Shown: positions 44,982 to 55,222, counted from the stretch's first letter. The stretch: 64,000 nt of DNA from Tolypothrix sp. FACHB-123 (GCF_014697075.1 NZ_JACJRE010000005.1:124001-188000), one strand, 5' to 3'. The notes: a model not told the origin generated them from the letters alone. Program-made: numbers and translations.

Positions 44982-45437
44982 ATGTCCCAAAAAGTTTCGC
45001 CACCACCCACTAATAACCGCATACCAACACTGGTGACTAAAGAAAGAGAATTTTCTTGGCAAGTGGCAACTAATTTATTGATTAGTTTTAAGTATGCTTG
45101 GGCAGGAATTAGCTATGGTTTTAAAACTCAACGCAATTTTCGCATTCATGTAGGCGTGTGTGCTGTAGCGATCGCTCTCAGCATCATCTTACATTTATCT
45201 TCTGTGGAAATTGCCATAATTGCGATCACTAGTGGTTTAGTTTTAACTTTAGAACTACTAAATACCGCTTTAGAATCACTAGTTGATTTAACAGTCAAGC
45301 AGACTTACCACGAGCTAGCCAAAATTGCTAAAGATTGCGCCGCTGGTGCTGTACTTGTCTCGGCACTAGTATCGCTTTTGGTAGGTGGTATACTCATACT
45401 GCCACCTTTGGCAACTTTAATTATGTCAGCTTTTTAA
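44982..45437 (+). CDS. dgkA: Diacylglycerol/undecaprenol kinase (DgkA family)
   Basis: About 151 residues from ATG 44982 (the AGGA site fits this start; GTG 44964 is in frame). It has a cytoplasmic N-terminus, SFKYAWAGISYGFKTQRNFRIH, three membrane helices, and the family motif LELLNTALESLVDLT, then AKDCAAGAVLVSA. It phosphorylates a membrane lipid alcohol with ATP. In cyanobacteria the substrate (diacylglycerol or undecaprenol) is not settled by sequence. Confidence 0.92.
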   Translation: MSQKVSPPPTNNRIPTLVTKEREFSWQVATNLLISFKYAWAGISYGFKTQRNFRIHVGVCAVAIALSIILHLSSVEIAIIAITSGLVLTLELLNTALESLVDLTVKQTYHELAKIAKDCAAGAVLVSALVSLLVGGILILPPLATLIMSAF

Positions 45438-45551
45438 GTAAGATTGCTAACTTTACTTATTTTCATTCGATAATTGATGACGTTTACAGCAGTTCCCATC
45501 TGGTGACAATTAAACAAAATCATAAAATAATCTGACCAGGAGTTATCAGCT

Positions 45552-46151
45552 GTGATTATAGTCATCGACAATTACGACAGTTTTACTTATAATATAGTCC
45601 AGTATCTCGGAGAGCTTGCCGCAGAATTTCCTGTAGCAGCAGATATTAGAGTTTTTCGCAACGATAAAATATCTGTAGACGAAATTAAGGCTTTAAATCC
45701 TGAATTTGTCGTCATTTCTCCCGGGCCTGGTCGCCCGGAAGATGCAGGAATTAGTTTAGATTTAATTGAACAGCTAGGTTCTAGTTTGCCAATTTTGGGT
45801 GTCTGTTTAGGACATCAAAGCATTGGTCAGGTATTCGGTGGTAAAATCGTTTCTGCTCCTGAATTGATGCATGGCAAAACTTCTCAGGTATCCCATACTG
45901 GGGTGGGAGTTTTTCAGGGATTAGAAAATCCTCTGACGGCAACCAGATATCACAGTCTGGTAATTGACCGCGAGACTTGTCCCGATGTGTTGGAAATCAC
46001 TGCTTGGGTTGAGGATGGTACGATTATGGGAGTACGTCATCGGAACTATACTCACATTCAAGGCGTCCAGTTTCATCCAGAGAGTGTCTTGACATCTTCA
46101 GGTAAGCAATTGCTGCGAAACTTTCTGGAACAATTACAGTCGAGAGAGTAA
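45552..46151 (+). CDS. trpG: Anthranilate/aminodeoxychorismate synthase glutamine amidotransferase subunit
   Basis: 199 residues. A class I glutamine amidotransferase with [11 protein letters not shown], the nucleophile Cys in [16 protein letters not shown], and the His-Glu pair in [10 protein letters not shown]. It supplies ammonia to TrpE or PabB for tryptophan or folate synthesis. Single-copy subunits often serve both pathways. The start is GTG 45552 with AGGAG upstream. The stop lies three bases before the next start. Confidence 0.93.
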   Translation: MIIVIDNYDSFTYNIVQYLGELAAEFPVAADIRVFRNDKISVDEIKALNPEFVVISPGPGRPEDAGISLDLIEQLGSSLPILGVCLGHQSIGQVFGGKIVSAPELMHGKTSQVSHTGVGVFQGLENPLTATRYHSLVIDRETCPDVLEITAWVEDGTIMGVRHRNYTHIQGVQFHPESVLTSSGKQLLRNFLEQLQSRE

Positions 46152-46154
46152 TTA

Positions 46155-46922
46155 ATGAAACGACGACAGTTGATGGGCTATGCTGGGGCGGGTTTGGCAA
46201 CAGCTTTTTTTACCACCTTAAGTTCTGAATTTCCATCCCAAGCGCAATCTGGCGGCTTATCAGTTCAGTGGTTGGGTCATACCTGCTTTCTGTTAACGGG
46301 TGGCGGGGTGAAGATTCTCGTCAATCCATTTCGACCTATCGGCTGTACTGCTGGGTATCGTCCGCCAAAGATTGCAGCAGATTTAGTAATGATTAGCAGT
46401 CAACTCCTGGATGAAGGTGCTGTAGACGGACTCCCTGGAAAGCCGAAACTGATCTATGAACCAGGGGTTTACGAATTCCAAGGAATTAAGTTTCAAGGAA
46501 TTGGTATAGATCACGATCGCAAAGGTGGTAAACAATTTGGCATCAATACTGCTTGGAGTTGGAAACAAGGCGGAATTAATCTCCTGCATTTAGGCGGCGC
46601 AGCTGCACCAATTTCGGTTGAGCAAAAAATTCTCATGGGTCGTCCCGATGTCGCCTTTATTCCTGTCGGCGGTAGTGCTAAAGCTTATAATGCTCAGGAA
46701 GCTAAGCAAGCGGTGGAAGTTTTAAACCCAAAAATTATAATTCCTACCCATTTTCGGACACAGGCAGCAGATGCAGCTAAGTGCGATATTTCCCCGGTGG
46801 ATGATTTTCTTAATTTGATGCAGGGTGTCACTGTACGTCGGGGTACTAGTGACAGTATTAGTATTAGCCCTAGCACCTTACCAGAAAATAGCGTAATTCA
46901 AACTTTGAGTTACAAATTTTAA
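46155..46922 (+). CDS. Exported metallo-beta-lactamase-fold protein with degenerate metal site
   Basis: 255 residues. A Tat-like signal (MKRRQLMGYAGAGLATAFF) leads to a domain of the UlaG-like MBL class: VQWLGHTCFLL, VNPF (normally DP), then a mid part IYEPGVYEFQGIKFQGIGID. The HxHxDH metal motif expected after the first strand pairs reads SSQLLDEGAVDG, and the HLGD that follows in active members is HLGG. Most metal ligands are lost, although THFRT near the C-terminus remains. It is probably not a normal hydrolase. It lies three bases after trpG and is likely translated from the same mRNA. Confidence 0.8.
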   Translation: MKRRQLMGYAGAGLATAFFTTLSSEFPSQAQSGGLSVQWLGHTCFLLTGGGVKILVNPFRPIGCTAGYRPPKIAADLVMISSQLLDEGAVDGLPGKPKLIYEPGVYEFQGIKFQGIGIDHDRKGGKQFGINTAWSWKQGGINLLHLGGAAAPISVEQKILMGRPDVAFIPVGGSAKAYNAQEAKQAVEVLNPKIIIPTHFRTQAADAAKCDISPVDDFLNLMQGVTVRRGTSDSISISPSTLPENSVIQTLSYKF

Positions 46923-46957
46923 ATAACTGAGAAATCAAAATTGTGTGAACATAATTT

Positions 46958-46984
46958 GTAAGGGCGGGGTCTCCCCGCCCTTAC
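46958..46984. repeat. Perfect 12-bp hairpin of the GGGCGGGG type
   Basis: GTAAGGGCGGGG (46958-46969), loop TCT, CCCCGCCCTTAC (46973-46984). There is no T-run after it on the plus strand. It resembles dispersed GC-rich palindromes of cyanobacteria; a related inverted repeat is at 18398-18452. Confidence 0.8.
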
Positions 46985-47172
46985 TATTTGGGATAATTTA
47001 TGTTTGGTAGAATTCCCTCGATCCTGAGTTGTGTTCCGGCTCAGAATGAAACTTTTAGCTAGAGACAGTATTGTGGCTTAGCTTTACTCAACTTGGCTTT
47101 GTGTAATTGCTGATATGGCGTTATCTATAACGCTACTAGTCTTTGTGTTACTACCGATAAACTAACTGTTTT

Positions 47173-48513
47173 CTAGAAGGTAACCCATTTCTTCAAAGGT
47201 GTACCGTCTGGGCCGAGGATAGGATTACCATCTTCTCCTACTTGAATTGGGGAAAGTCTTTCTGTTTCTGCAATTGGAGTTCTAGTTACGGTTGTTCCGT
47301 CTGCATTTGTGATCCAAATTTCGTCCGCACCTGTAGCGTACTCGCGCCAGTAGATATCGGTTCTACCATCGTTGTTGAAGTCGCCAAAGGTTGCTTGTGC
47401 GGTTGTGGAACTGGGTGCGAGGAAAGATTCTGTAACAATTGTACCACCATCCATCAACCAGGTGGTGTTTTCACCTGTTGCTTGATTACGCCAGAAGACA
47501 TCTGTCTTACCATCGCCATTAAAGTCAGCAATGCTAGATGTCCAGTTAGCGTCAAGTGTTGTCAGAGAAGATTCGGTGAAGAAGACGTTATTGGGAATGA
47601 GGGAATTAGTTAACCAAGCTTTGTTCTCACCTGTGGTTGTGTTGCGCCACAAGATGTCAGAACGGAAATCACCGTTAAAATCTCCTAAGGTGAAAGTCCA
47701 GCTTGCGTCTTGTGATTGGAGAGAACTCTTATTAACTTGGGTACCATCAAAAAACCAAGCGCTGTTTTCACCTGTGGTACTGCGCCAGAAGATATCAGTG
47801 ACACCATTACCGTCGAAATCAACCATTGTCGGTGTCCAAGTAGCATCCAGACCCTCAAGTCTAATTCCGCTTTTAATTGCTTGAATTGGGTTACTACCAT
47901 CTACTAACCAAATGGCGTTTTCACCTGTGGTGTTATTTCGCCACAAGATATCAGTTTTGCGATCGCCATCGAAATCGCCAATGAATGGTGACCAGTTTCC
48001 ATCTAGTGGATCTAGTGAAATCAGATTTGTAAAATTGGTACCATCCATCAACACCAAGGTATTAGCACCTGTTACCTTGTTGCGTAATAAAAAGTCAGTC
48101 TTATTATCGCCATTGAAATCGCCAATTTTGTAATCTATTGAGCCAGGAGGGTTATTTGGATCGGCAGGAAAAGACCCCTTAGATATAACAGTTGTCCCAT
48201 CCATTAACCAAATTTGAGTTTCACCTGTTTGCGCATCAACCCAGATTTTATCTGTTCTTCCATCGCCGTTAAAATCGGGGACAATTGCGGCACTTGTTAA
48301 GTATGGATTGGGGTTGGGGTTGGCGTTAAATAAACCTTGTGATGATACAGATTTATTTGTATTTGATATTTCGCTTGATGATGAAGCAGACTTTATAGAG
48401 GAACCCAATACGCTAGTATTTTCTTCAAATGCAGATTGTACACGGCTCATAAAGCCATATGATGATCCCTTGGCTAATTCTAACTCACTTTTCAAAGACA
48501 ATTGCTCAGGCAT
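47173..48513 (-). CDS. FG-GAP/VCBS-repeat calcium-binding protein
   Basis: 446 residues. After a low-complexity N-terminus (about 1-75) come seven tandem units of about 45-50 residues. Each has a D-F-N/D-G-D-x-x-x-D calcium loop (for example DFNGDGRTD, DFNGDNKTD, DFDGDRKTD) followed by ILWRN-TTGEN-AWLMDG. These form a beta-propeller-like or integrin-alpha-like fold. No signal peptide is seen, so if secreted it would use a non-Sec route (many such proteins are). Role unknown; adhesion is possible. Confidence 0.85.
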   Translation of the reverse strand: MPEQLSLKSELELAKGSSYGFMSRVQSAFEENTSVLGSSIKSASSSSEISNTNKSVSSQGLFNANPNPNPYLTSAAIVPDFNGDGRTDKIWVDAQTGETQIWLMDGTTVISKGSFPADPNNPPGSIDYKIGDFNGDNKTDFLLRNKVTGANTLVLMDGTNFTNLISLDPLDGNWSPFIGDFDGDRKTDILWRNNTTGENAIWLVDGSNPIQAIKSGIRLEGLDATWTPTMVDFDGNGVTDIFWRSTTGENSAWFFDGTQVNKSSLQSQDASWTFTLGDFNGDFRSDILWRNTTTGENKAWLTNSLIPNNVFFTESSLTTLDANWTSSIADFNGDGKTDVFWRNQATGENTTWLMDGGTIVTESFLAPSSTTAQATFGDFNNDGRTDIYWREYATGADEIWITNADGTTVTRTPIAETERLSPIQVGEDGNPILGPDGTPLKKWVTF

Positions 48514-49336
48514 GGTGTGTTTTTATAGCTTGTTGTTATCCAAGTTGTAACTTTTTCGGCTAAATAATTTCTGTTCTTAAATAACATTTGTTTGATAAAT
48601 ATTTGTTTGACTTTTTCATGAATTCATGTTTTGGGTAATGGGAATACATATAGATATATGGTTGGTCTTTTATAGCTAAAATACATAAATCTTTCAAGTT
48701 CAAGATAAGCAGTTATGAAAATATTTTTGTTTGTGTCAGCCTTTATGGATAAGTCACAAAAACCTGAATTAGCTTTAACATAGAGGTTTTTATGCTAAAT
48801 AGCTAAATGTCTCTACAATCTAGAATATAAGGTTTTTCTGATAATTCTTGCTTGAACTATGTTTGTCACAAACAGATATAGTCTGACGATTTGAGTATAC
48901 AATTTTGAATTTACAGATGAGATCTAGAAGTTTTCTAACACTTATAAAAATCAAAACAATCAAAAATGTGGACTATTCAATAAGTTAGGATTAAGGTTGT
49001 AAAGAATTTATGATATATAGATAAATGATGAAAATAAATATCCAAAAATGATAACTTCATATTCCTAGCAAATAGGATAAATCATCAAGTGATGACATGC
49101 AGATTATGTCAATTACACAACTTTATGTTTATAATCTGTATGTAATATGCTTTAAAAAAAATAGCAATACTAATACTGGACTATGATTAACAATATCAAT
49201 CAATAGCTAGTAGAAAAAAGTTGAGAAATATTATTTGTGTTGAGATGGATTGGCACTACTTATAATAGTGGTGATATATGCAATCTGTAGTGTGAAAAGG
49301 TTAAGATATCACCATAATTTGAAATATAAAGTAGCT
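48514..49336. other. Long AT-rich intergenic region
   Basis: About 820 bp between the FG-GAP gene (minus) and pepP (plus), strongly AT-rich. No gene, tRNA or repeat was recognised. The open frame before pepP at 49250 is an upstream extension without conserved sequence. Confidence 0.4.
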
Positions 49337-50647
49337 ATGCAAGCAGAATATCTGAAGCGTCGTCAGCAGTTGATGTCAAAACTTGGTAATGGTACGGCCA
49401 TTTTTCGCAGTGCGCCAATGGCGGTGATGCACAATGATGTGGAGTACAATTATCGCCAAGATAGTGATTTCTTCTATTTGACTGGTTTTAATGAACCGCA
49501 AGCTGTAGCTGTGTTAGCGCCTCATCACGCAGAACATCAATTTGTGTTGTTTGTTCAACCCAAGGATCGGGAAAAGGAAGTTTGGACTGGTTACCGTTGT
49601 GGAGTGGAAGCAGCTAAAGAACTGTATGGTGCTGATGAAGCTTACCCGATCGCCGAATTGGATGAAAAACTACCCCAGTATTTAGAAAAAGCCGATCGCA
49701 TTTTTTACCATTTGGGACGCGATCGCAGTTTTAATGACAAAGTTCTCAAACATTATCAAAGTTTACTCCGCACCTATCCTAAACGAGGTACAGGGCCGAT
49801 CGCCATTGAAGATACCAGCCCTATTTTAGGTAGCATGAGATTAATCAAAAGTCAAGCCGAGTTGGAATTGATGCGCCAAGCAGCTGCGATCGCTACAGAA
49901 GCGCACAGTTTAGCACAGCAAGTAACTGCACCCGGACGTTATGAATATGAAATTCAAGCGGAAATTGAGCATATTTTTCGCTTGCGGGGAGCGATGGGGC
50001 CAGCTTATCCTTCAATAGTCGCGTCTGGTGTGAATGCTTGTGTGTTGCATTACATTGAAAACGATCGCCAAATGCAAGATGGTGAATTACTGCTGATTGA
50101 TGCTGGTTGTGCATACAGCTATTACAATTCCGATATTACCAGGACATTTCCTGTTGGTGGGAAGTTTACAGCAGAACAAAAGATATTATATGAGATTGTC
50201 TTAGAAGCACAAAAACAAGCGATCGCTCAAGTTCAACCAGGTAATACCTTCAACTCAGTTCACGATAAAGCAGTGCGCGTTCTCACAGAGGGTTTAGTGG
50301 AAGTGGGTATTCTCAAAGGTGAAGTTGATAAACTAATTGAAGAAGAAAAATATAAACCATACTATATGCACCGTACCAGCCATTGGTTAGGCTTGGATGT
50401 ACATGATGTCGGCGTATATCAGCATGGCGATAACCCACAGATTTTACAACCAGGACAAATACTCACCGTAGAACCAGGACTTTATATCGTACCAGATACC
50501 AAACTGGCAGAAGACCAGCCAGCAACTGATCCGCGTTGGGTGGGGATTGGAATTCGCATTGAAGATGATGTGTTAGTTACCAGCACCGGACATGAGGTGT
50601 TAACTGCTGGGGTTCCGAAAGAAGTGGATGAAGTGGAGAGACGATAA
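49337..50647 (+). CDS. pepP: Xaa-Pro aminopeptidase
   Basis: 436 residues from ATG 49337 (MQAEYLKRRQQLMSKLG). Removes N-terminal residues before proline. The N-terminal domain has NDVEYNYRQDSDFFYLTGF. The pita-bread catalytic domain has the metal ligands LIDAGCAYSYYNSDITRTF (two Asp), SHWLGLDVHDVG (His), TVEPGLY (Glu) and GIRIEDDV (Glu). The family length is usual. The frame is open upstream to 49250, but conserved sequence begins at this ATG. Confidence 0.95.
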   Translation: MQAEYLKRRQQLMSKLGNGTAIFRSAPMAVMHNDVEYNYRQDSDFFYLTGFNEPQAVAVLAPHHAEHQFVLFVQPKDREKEVWTGYRCGVEAAKELYGADEAYPIAELDEKLPQYLEKADRIFYHLGRDRSFNDKVLKHYQSLLRTYPKRGTGPIAIEDTSPILGSMRLIKSQAELELMRQAAAIATEAHSLAQQVTAPGRYEYEIQAEIEHIFRLRGAMGPAYPSIVASGVNACVLHYIENDRQMQDGELLLIDAGCAYSYYNSDITRTFPVGGKFTAEQKILYEIVLEAQKQAIAQVQPGNTFNSVHDKAVRVLTEGLVEVGILKGEVDKLIEEEKYKPYYMHRTSHWLGLDVHDVGVYQHGDNPQILQPGQILTVEPGLYIVPDTKLAEDQPATDPRWVGIGIRIEDDVLVTSTGHEVLTAGVPKEVDEVERR

Positions 50648-50683
50648 TAATTCTCCAAACAAGCGTTACAGGAAATATGGTAG

Positions 50684-50838
50684 GGTGGGCAATGCCCACC
50701 ATATCTGAGTTTTTGGGACATTTCATTTGTATAGGAATTTGTATAGGAATTTGTGTAGGAGTTGTGAAAAGTATTTTTTTAATGGAACCGCCTTCTCTGC
50801 GAGAGGCTTCCGCCAACGCGCAGCGTCTCGCAGAGAAG
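50684..50838. repeat. Cluster of dispersed repeats: two hairpins and a tandem 14-mer
   Basis: GGTGGGC-AAT-GCCCACC (50684-50700) is a small hairpin. Three TTTGTATAGGAATT-like units run at about 50727-50765. CTTCTCTGCGAGA (50792-50804) and TCTCGCAGAGAAG (50826-50838) form a 13-bp perfect inverted repeat around a GC-rich core, a type scattered through Nostoc genomes. All lie just upstream of dndD. Confidence 0.75.
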
Positions 50839-50986
50839 ACGCCAAGGACGCAGAGGAAGAACGATAGAGAATTTTACGCATGATTTAGAAATGCTAGAGA
50901 GTTTCTAAATATTTGTACTCTTTGCATCTTTGCACCGATCTATTGACTCCTATAGCTCTAATTTGAATTTTGTCTAACTAAGTTAA

Positions 50987-52969
50987 ATGATATTTATTGA
51001 ACTTGTATTACAAAACTTTGGCCCCTATGCGGGGAAACAGGTCATCAATCTTGACCCAAGAAATCATGAAAATTCTCGTCCCATAATTCTTTTAGGTGGG
51101 ATGAATGGCGGCGGAAAAACGACTTTAATGGATGCTATTCGGTTGGCGCTTTATGGTCATCGCGCTCAATGTTCTACCCGTGGTAATTTAAGTTATAGTG
51201 ATTTTCTGACTCAATGTGTTAATAGTAAAACTGACCCAGTTGAAAAAACTCGGATTGAATTAGTTTTTGAACATGTTGAAAATGACCAGCCGATAAAATA
51301 TCGGGTGGTGCGGACTTGGGAGAAAAATCCGAAAGATGGTAAAGACCATTTGGGAATTTTAGATGCTAATGAATGGTTGGATACGGCTTTAGTGAATATT
51401 TGGGATGAGTATATTGAAAATTTATTACCTTTAGGTATATCTAATTTATTTTTATTTGATGGCGAACAAGTTAAAGAACTAGCAGAACAGGAAACACCAC
51501 CACCAATTGTAGTCGATGCAATTAGCGGACTTTTAGGATTAGAGTTAGCCGATAGATTAGCTGTTGATTTAGATATTTTAGTTAATCGCAGACGCAAGGA
51601 ATTGGCTGACACTAAAGAATTAGCAAATTTGGTAGAAATTGAAGAGAAGTTACAAGGGTTACAAGAGACTTATAATCAAAAATTGCAATCTATAGCTTTT
51701 CTGCAAGATGAATTAAAAGCTGCTGAAATTCGGCAGCAAGAAGCTGTCAATAAATTTATTTCTGAAGGTGGTAAAATTGCGGGAGAACGCAGTCACTTAG
51801 AAAAGCAAAAGCATGAAAAAACTACAGCAGTGGAAACAGAACGTCAAGGAATGTGCGATTTAGCTGCTGATGTTTTACCCTTAGCCTTAATTACACCATT
51901 ATTAAATGAATCTCTCAGTCAAGGAGAAGAAGAATTTCGGATTCAACAAATGCAGGTGGCTCACGATTTATTAGTAGAAAGAGAGCAGAAGTTACTTAAT
52001 TTTATTAATCAATTAACGATTGCTGAATCAGAAGTTAATCAAATTCAAGAATTTATCAAAAAAGAGAATCAAGATTTAAATCAAGCAGTTACCGCCGAAC
52101 CTTGGCTATTGGCTGATCGAGAAAGCCTGAATCAGTTAGATAATGTGATTCATCATTATCTAGGTTATGTGAAAACTCAGGCTAAAGATAAAATTAAATT
52201 TCTCCAGTCTCACGAAGAAGAAATTATCACTCTGGAACGACAAATTCAAACCGCAGCTTCACCCGAAGAATATCAAAGACTGGCTGATGAATTACAACAA
52301 GCACAACAGGAAGTTGCTGATGCTAAGGCGGCTTATGAATTAGCAAAACGCCGTTTAGTTGAATTAGAAACCGAGATTTACACTACCAAAAAAGATTTAG
52401 AAAGCTATACAGAAACAAGTCTAAAACGGCAAAATAAAGAACATATTATTGAATCGGCGGCGAGAGTGCAAGAAACACTCAAGGTTTTTCGCGAAAAATT
52501 AACTTTAAGAAAACTGAATAAATTAGAAGTTGAAGTTACAGAGTGCTTTCGTTACTTGCTCCATAAATCTGATTTAGTTCATCGCGTTGCTATCGATAGT
52601 AATACATTTAGCCTGTCGCTTTACGATTTAAAAGGTAAACCAGTCCCCAAACATCGCCTTTCTGCTGGGGAAAAACAACTATTAGCGATCGCTTTTTTAT
52701 GGGGTTTAGCGAGAGTTTCCGGTCGTCGTTTACCAGTAGCAATTGATACGCCATTAGGTAGGCTTGATTCTTCGCACCGCAGTAACTTGGTAGAACGTTA
52801 CTTTCCCTCCGCTAGCCATCAGGTAATTTTATTATCTACGGATACAGAGATTGGTAAACAAGAAGTACAAATATTGAGAGAAAATGAAGCGATCGCTCAC
52901 GAATATCTTTTAAAATATGACTCTGTGACTCGGCAAACAACAGTATTAGAAAATCAATACTTTTGGTAA
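50987..52969 (+). CDS. dndD: DNA phosphorothioation protein DndD (SMC-like ATPase)
   Basis: 660 residues. An SMC/Rad50-like ATPase with Walker A GGMNGGGKTT (about 37-46), long coiled coils (about 205-280 and 400-480), and the C-terminal signature RLSAGEKQLLAIAFLWGLAR and Walker B AIDTPLGRLD. N-terminal features (FIELVLQNFGPYAGKQ, LFLFDGEQVKELAE) fit DndD. Together with DndC and DndE it puts sulfur into the DNA backbone. It is the first gene of the island here. dndB and dndC, which normally precede it, are missing from the window; pepP lies upstream. Confidence 0.93.
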   Translation: MIFIELVLQNFGPYAGKQVINLDPRNHENSRPIILLGGMNGGGKTTLMDAIRLALYGHRAQCSTRGNLSYSDFLTQCVNSKTDPVEKTRIELVFEHVENDQPIKYRVVRTWEKNPKDGKDHLGILDANEWLDTALVNIWDEYIENLLPLGISNLFLFDGEQVKELAEQETPPPIVVDAISGLLGLELADRLAVDLDILVNRRRKELADTKELANLVEIEEKLQGLQETYNQKLQSIAFLQDELKAAEIRQQEAVNKFISEGGKIAGERSHLEKQKHEKTTAVETERQGMCDLAADVLPLALITPLLNESLSQGEEEFRIQQMQVAHDLLVEREQKLLNFINQLTIAESEVNQIQEFIKKENQDLNQAVTAEPWLLADRESLNQLDNVIHHYLGYVKTQAKDKIKFLQSHEEEIITLERQIQTAASPEEYQRLADELQQAQQEVADAKAAYELAKRRLVELETEIYTTKKDLESYTETSLKRQNKEHIIESAARVQETLKVFREKLTLRKLNKLEVEVTECFRYLLHKSDLVHRVAIDSNTFSLSLYDLKGKPVPKHRLSAGEKQLLAIAFLWGLARVSGRRLPVAIDTPLGRLDSSHRSNLVERYFPSASHQVILLSTDTEIGKQEVQILRENEAIAHEYLLKYDSVTRQTTVLENQYFW

Positions 52970-52998
52970 GTAGATTATTTTACATTTGATTTGTATCT

Positions 52999-53661
52999 AT
53001 GCCCATACTGACCGTAGAAACTCTCTGCTTAGAAGCAGCAATATTTTCAGCATCCGAGTCTCAACACTCAGAATCTCTACTTTATGGAGTTACAGACGGT
53101 AAAGCAGTTGGAACATATCTGGAGCAAAAATTTAAGCTTTATCTAAAAGAAAAATATGAGTTTTTGCAGGGTAATTCAGCAAGCGGTATAGATTTTCCCG
53201 GATTATTAGTAGATGTTAAAGTGACCAGTATTAGACAACCACAATCGTCTTGTCCCTTCAAATCTGCACGACAGAAGATTTTCGGTCTTGGTTACTCACT
53301 AATTATTTTTGTTTATGACAAAACAGACAATAGTGAAAATCGCACCGCAACTTTGAGTATCCTACACACCATTTATGTCAGTGCTGAAAGGACAGCAGAT
53401 TTCCAAATGACTCGGGGAATTCGCAATATCATAGAGAATGAGGGTAACAAAGATGATCTCATTGCTTTCATGCTAGATAAAAATCTACCTGTTGATGAAA
53501 TTGAAGCAGGAAATATTGCGGATGAGATATTGATAAATCCACCAATTCAGGGATTATTAACTATTTCCAATGCCTTGCAATGGAGATTGCAATATAGCAG
53601 AGTTATCGATCGCGCTGGACAAGAAGACGGTGTAGTTGCTGTTTATAGGTTGATTTCATGA
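52999..53661 (+). CDS. Type II-like restriction endonuclease, partner of the adjacent methylase
   Basis: 220 residues. A PD-(D/E)xK-like active site is visible: Asp65 in ASGIDFPGLL, then Asp72-Val-Lys74 in LVDVKVTS, with the acidic residues about seven apart. No close family is recognised. The last four bases overlap the start of the methylase gene (ATGA, 53658-53661), typical of a coupled R-M pair. Its recognition site is unknown. Confidence 0.75.
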   Translation: MPILTVETLCLEAAIFSASESQHSESLLYGVTDGKAVGTYLEQKFKLYLKEKYEFLQGNSASGIDFPGLLVDVKVTSIRQPQSSCPFKSARQKIFGLGYSLIIFVYDKTDNSENRTATLSILHTIYVSAERTADFQMTRGIRNIIENEGNKDDLIAFMLDKNLPVDEIEAGNIADEILINPPIQGLLTISNALQWRLQYSRVIDRAGQEDGVVAVYRLIS

Positions 53662-55115
53662 CTCAAACTTTCAGGTCAAAAATAGAATATGGCGATTTTC
53701 AAACTCCTATAGAGTTAGCTGAAAAAATTTGCCATAAACTAGTTGAACTGGGTATTAAACCTGACATAATTATTGAGCCAACTTGCGGCTTAGGCAATTT
53801 TATTAAAGCTTCTACACATATATTTCCATCTGCAAGAAAAATTATTGGCATGGAAATTAATCAAAATTATATTAACGCGATTAACAATGAAGAATTGCTT
53901 TTAGCAGACAAAAGAATTAAAGTTCAGCAAGCAGATTTTTTTCAGTTTGATTGGCAGTCATTAATCAGAGAAAACCAAGAAAATATTTTAGCAATAGGTA
54001 ACTTTCCTTGGGTTACTAACTCACGACAAGGAGTAATTCATGGTGTTAATTTACCCTTGAAAAGTAATTTTCAAAAGCTGAATGGATTAGATGCAATTAC
54101 TGGCAAAAGCAATTTTGATGTTTCTGAATGGATGTTAATCCGTATAGTCCAATATTTACAAAAATACCATGCCTATCTTGCCATGTTGTGCAAAACTTCT
54201 GTCTCAAGGAAGTTACTGAATTATATTCATGCTCAAAAAATTTCTCTAGAATATTGTGCCACTTACAAAATAGATGCAAAAAAGTATTTTGGCGCAAATG
54301 TTGATGCTTGTTTACTATTATGTAAATTTGATTCAATTTCACATAATTATTTTTGTGATGTTTTTAATAACCTTAAAGATAAAAATTACCAGCGAATAGG
54401 CTATAAAGACAACATTCTAGTTAAAGATGTATTTGTTTTCAATAAGTTAAAAGATTTATATGCTCTAGACTCAGGAGAAAAATGGCGTTCTGGTATTAAA
54501 CATGACTGCTCAGATGTAATGGAGCTATCTAAAATCAATGATATTTATATAAATGGATTAGGAGAAATTGTTGATATCGAAGAAAAATTTATTTTTCCTT
54601 TAATTAAAGGATCTAATGTTGCTCAAGGTCGAACGCAAGTTACCAATCGATATGTTTTAGTTACTCAAAGATTTATCGGTGAATCAACTGAATATATTAA
54701 AAATATAGCACCTAAAACTTGGAATTATTTAGAGTTTCATGCAAATTATTTAGATGGAAGAAAAAGTAAAATATATCATAATAACCCACGCTTCTCTATA
54801 TTTGGTGTCGGAAATTACACATTTCTTCCTTGGAAAATAGCAATTTGTGGATTATATAAAAAACTTAACTTCCAACTCATTGGAACGATCGATAATAAAC
54901 CTACTGTTTTTGATGATACTGTTTATTTTCTGGCTTTTGACAATGAGCAATCAGCCGAGCAAGCTTTAATTATTTTAACTTCTACCTTAGCTTCTGATTT
55001 CTACTCTTCACTGATTTTTTGGGACGAAAAACGCCCAATTAAGTCTAGTATATTGAATAAATTAAATCTATCTGCCTTAGCACAGAGATTGAACCTGGTG
55101 CAATCGCTTCAATAA
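53658..55115 (+). CDS. N6-adenine DNA methyltransferase of the R-M pair
   Basis: 485 residues. The SAM-binding motif I is EPTCGLGNF (40-48) and motif IV is NFPW (115-118, in LAIGNFPWVTNS), the N/D-P-P-Y/W type of N6-adenine methylases; here the first Pro is Phe. The C-terminal half should hold the target-recognition region. The sequence is AT-richer (many Ile, Asn, Lys codons) than the dnd genes around it, a sign of separate acquisition. It protects host DNA from the enzyme encoded by the upstream overlapping gene. Confidence 0.85.
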   Translation: MTQTFRSKIEYGDFQTPIELAEKICHKLVELGIKPDIIIEPTCGLGNFIKASTHIFPSARKIIGMEINQNYINAINNEELLLADKRIKVQQADFFQFDWQSLIRENQENILAIGNFPWVTNSRQGVIHGVNLPLKSNFQKLNGLDAITGKSNFDVSEWMLIRIVQYLQKYHAYLAMLCKTSVSRKLLNYIHAQKISLEYCATYKIDAKKYFGANVDACLLLCKFDSISHNYFCDVFNNLKDKNYQRIGYKDNILVKDVFVFNKLKDLYALDSGEKWRSGIKHDCSDVMELSKINDIYINGLGEIVDIEEKFIFPLIKGSNVAQGRTQVTNRYVLVTQRFIGESTEYIKNIAPKTWNYLEFHANYLDGRKSKIYHNNPRFSIFGVGNYTFLPWKIAICGLYKKLNFQLIGTIDNKPTVFDDTVYFLAFDNEQSAEQALIILTSTLASDFYSSLIFWDEKRPIKSSILNKLNLSALAQRLNLVQSLQ

Positions 55116-55222
55116 ATTAAAATGAAAAATGACAATCATTTAAAGAATGGCTCAGACCATTTAAACCTCAAAATCTACCCTGTTGCAGGGTGACACTATA
55201 AAAAGCTTGATAAATTTTAATT

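Noticed and set aside
47242-48133. Several plus-strand frames over the FG-GAP gene
   Set aside because: Antisense shadows of the repeated calcium-binding loops.
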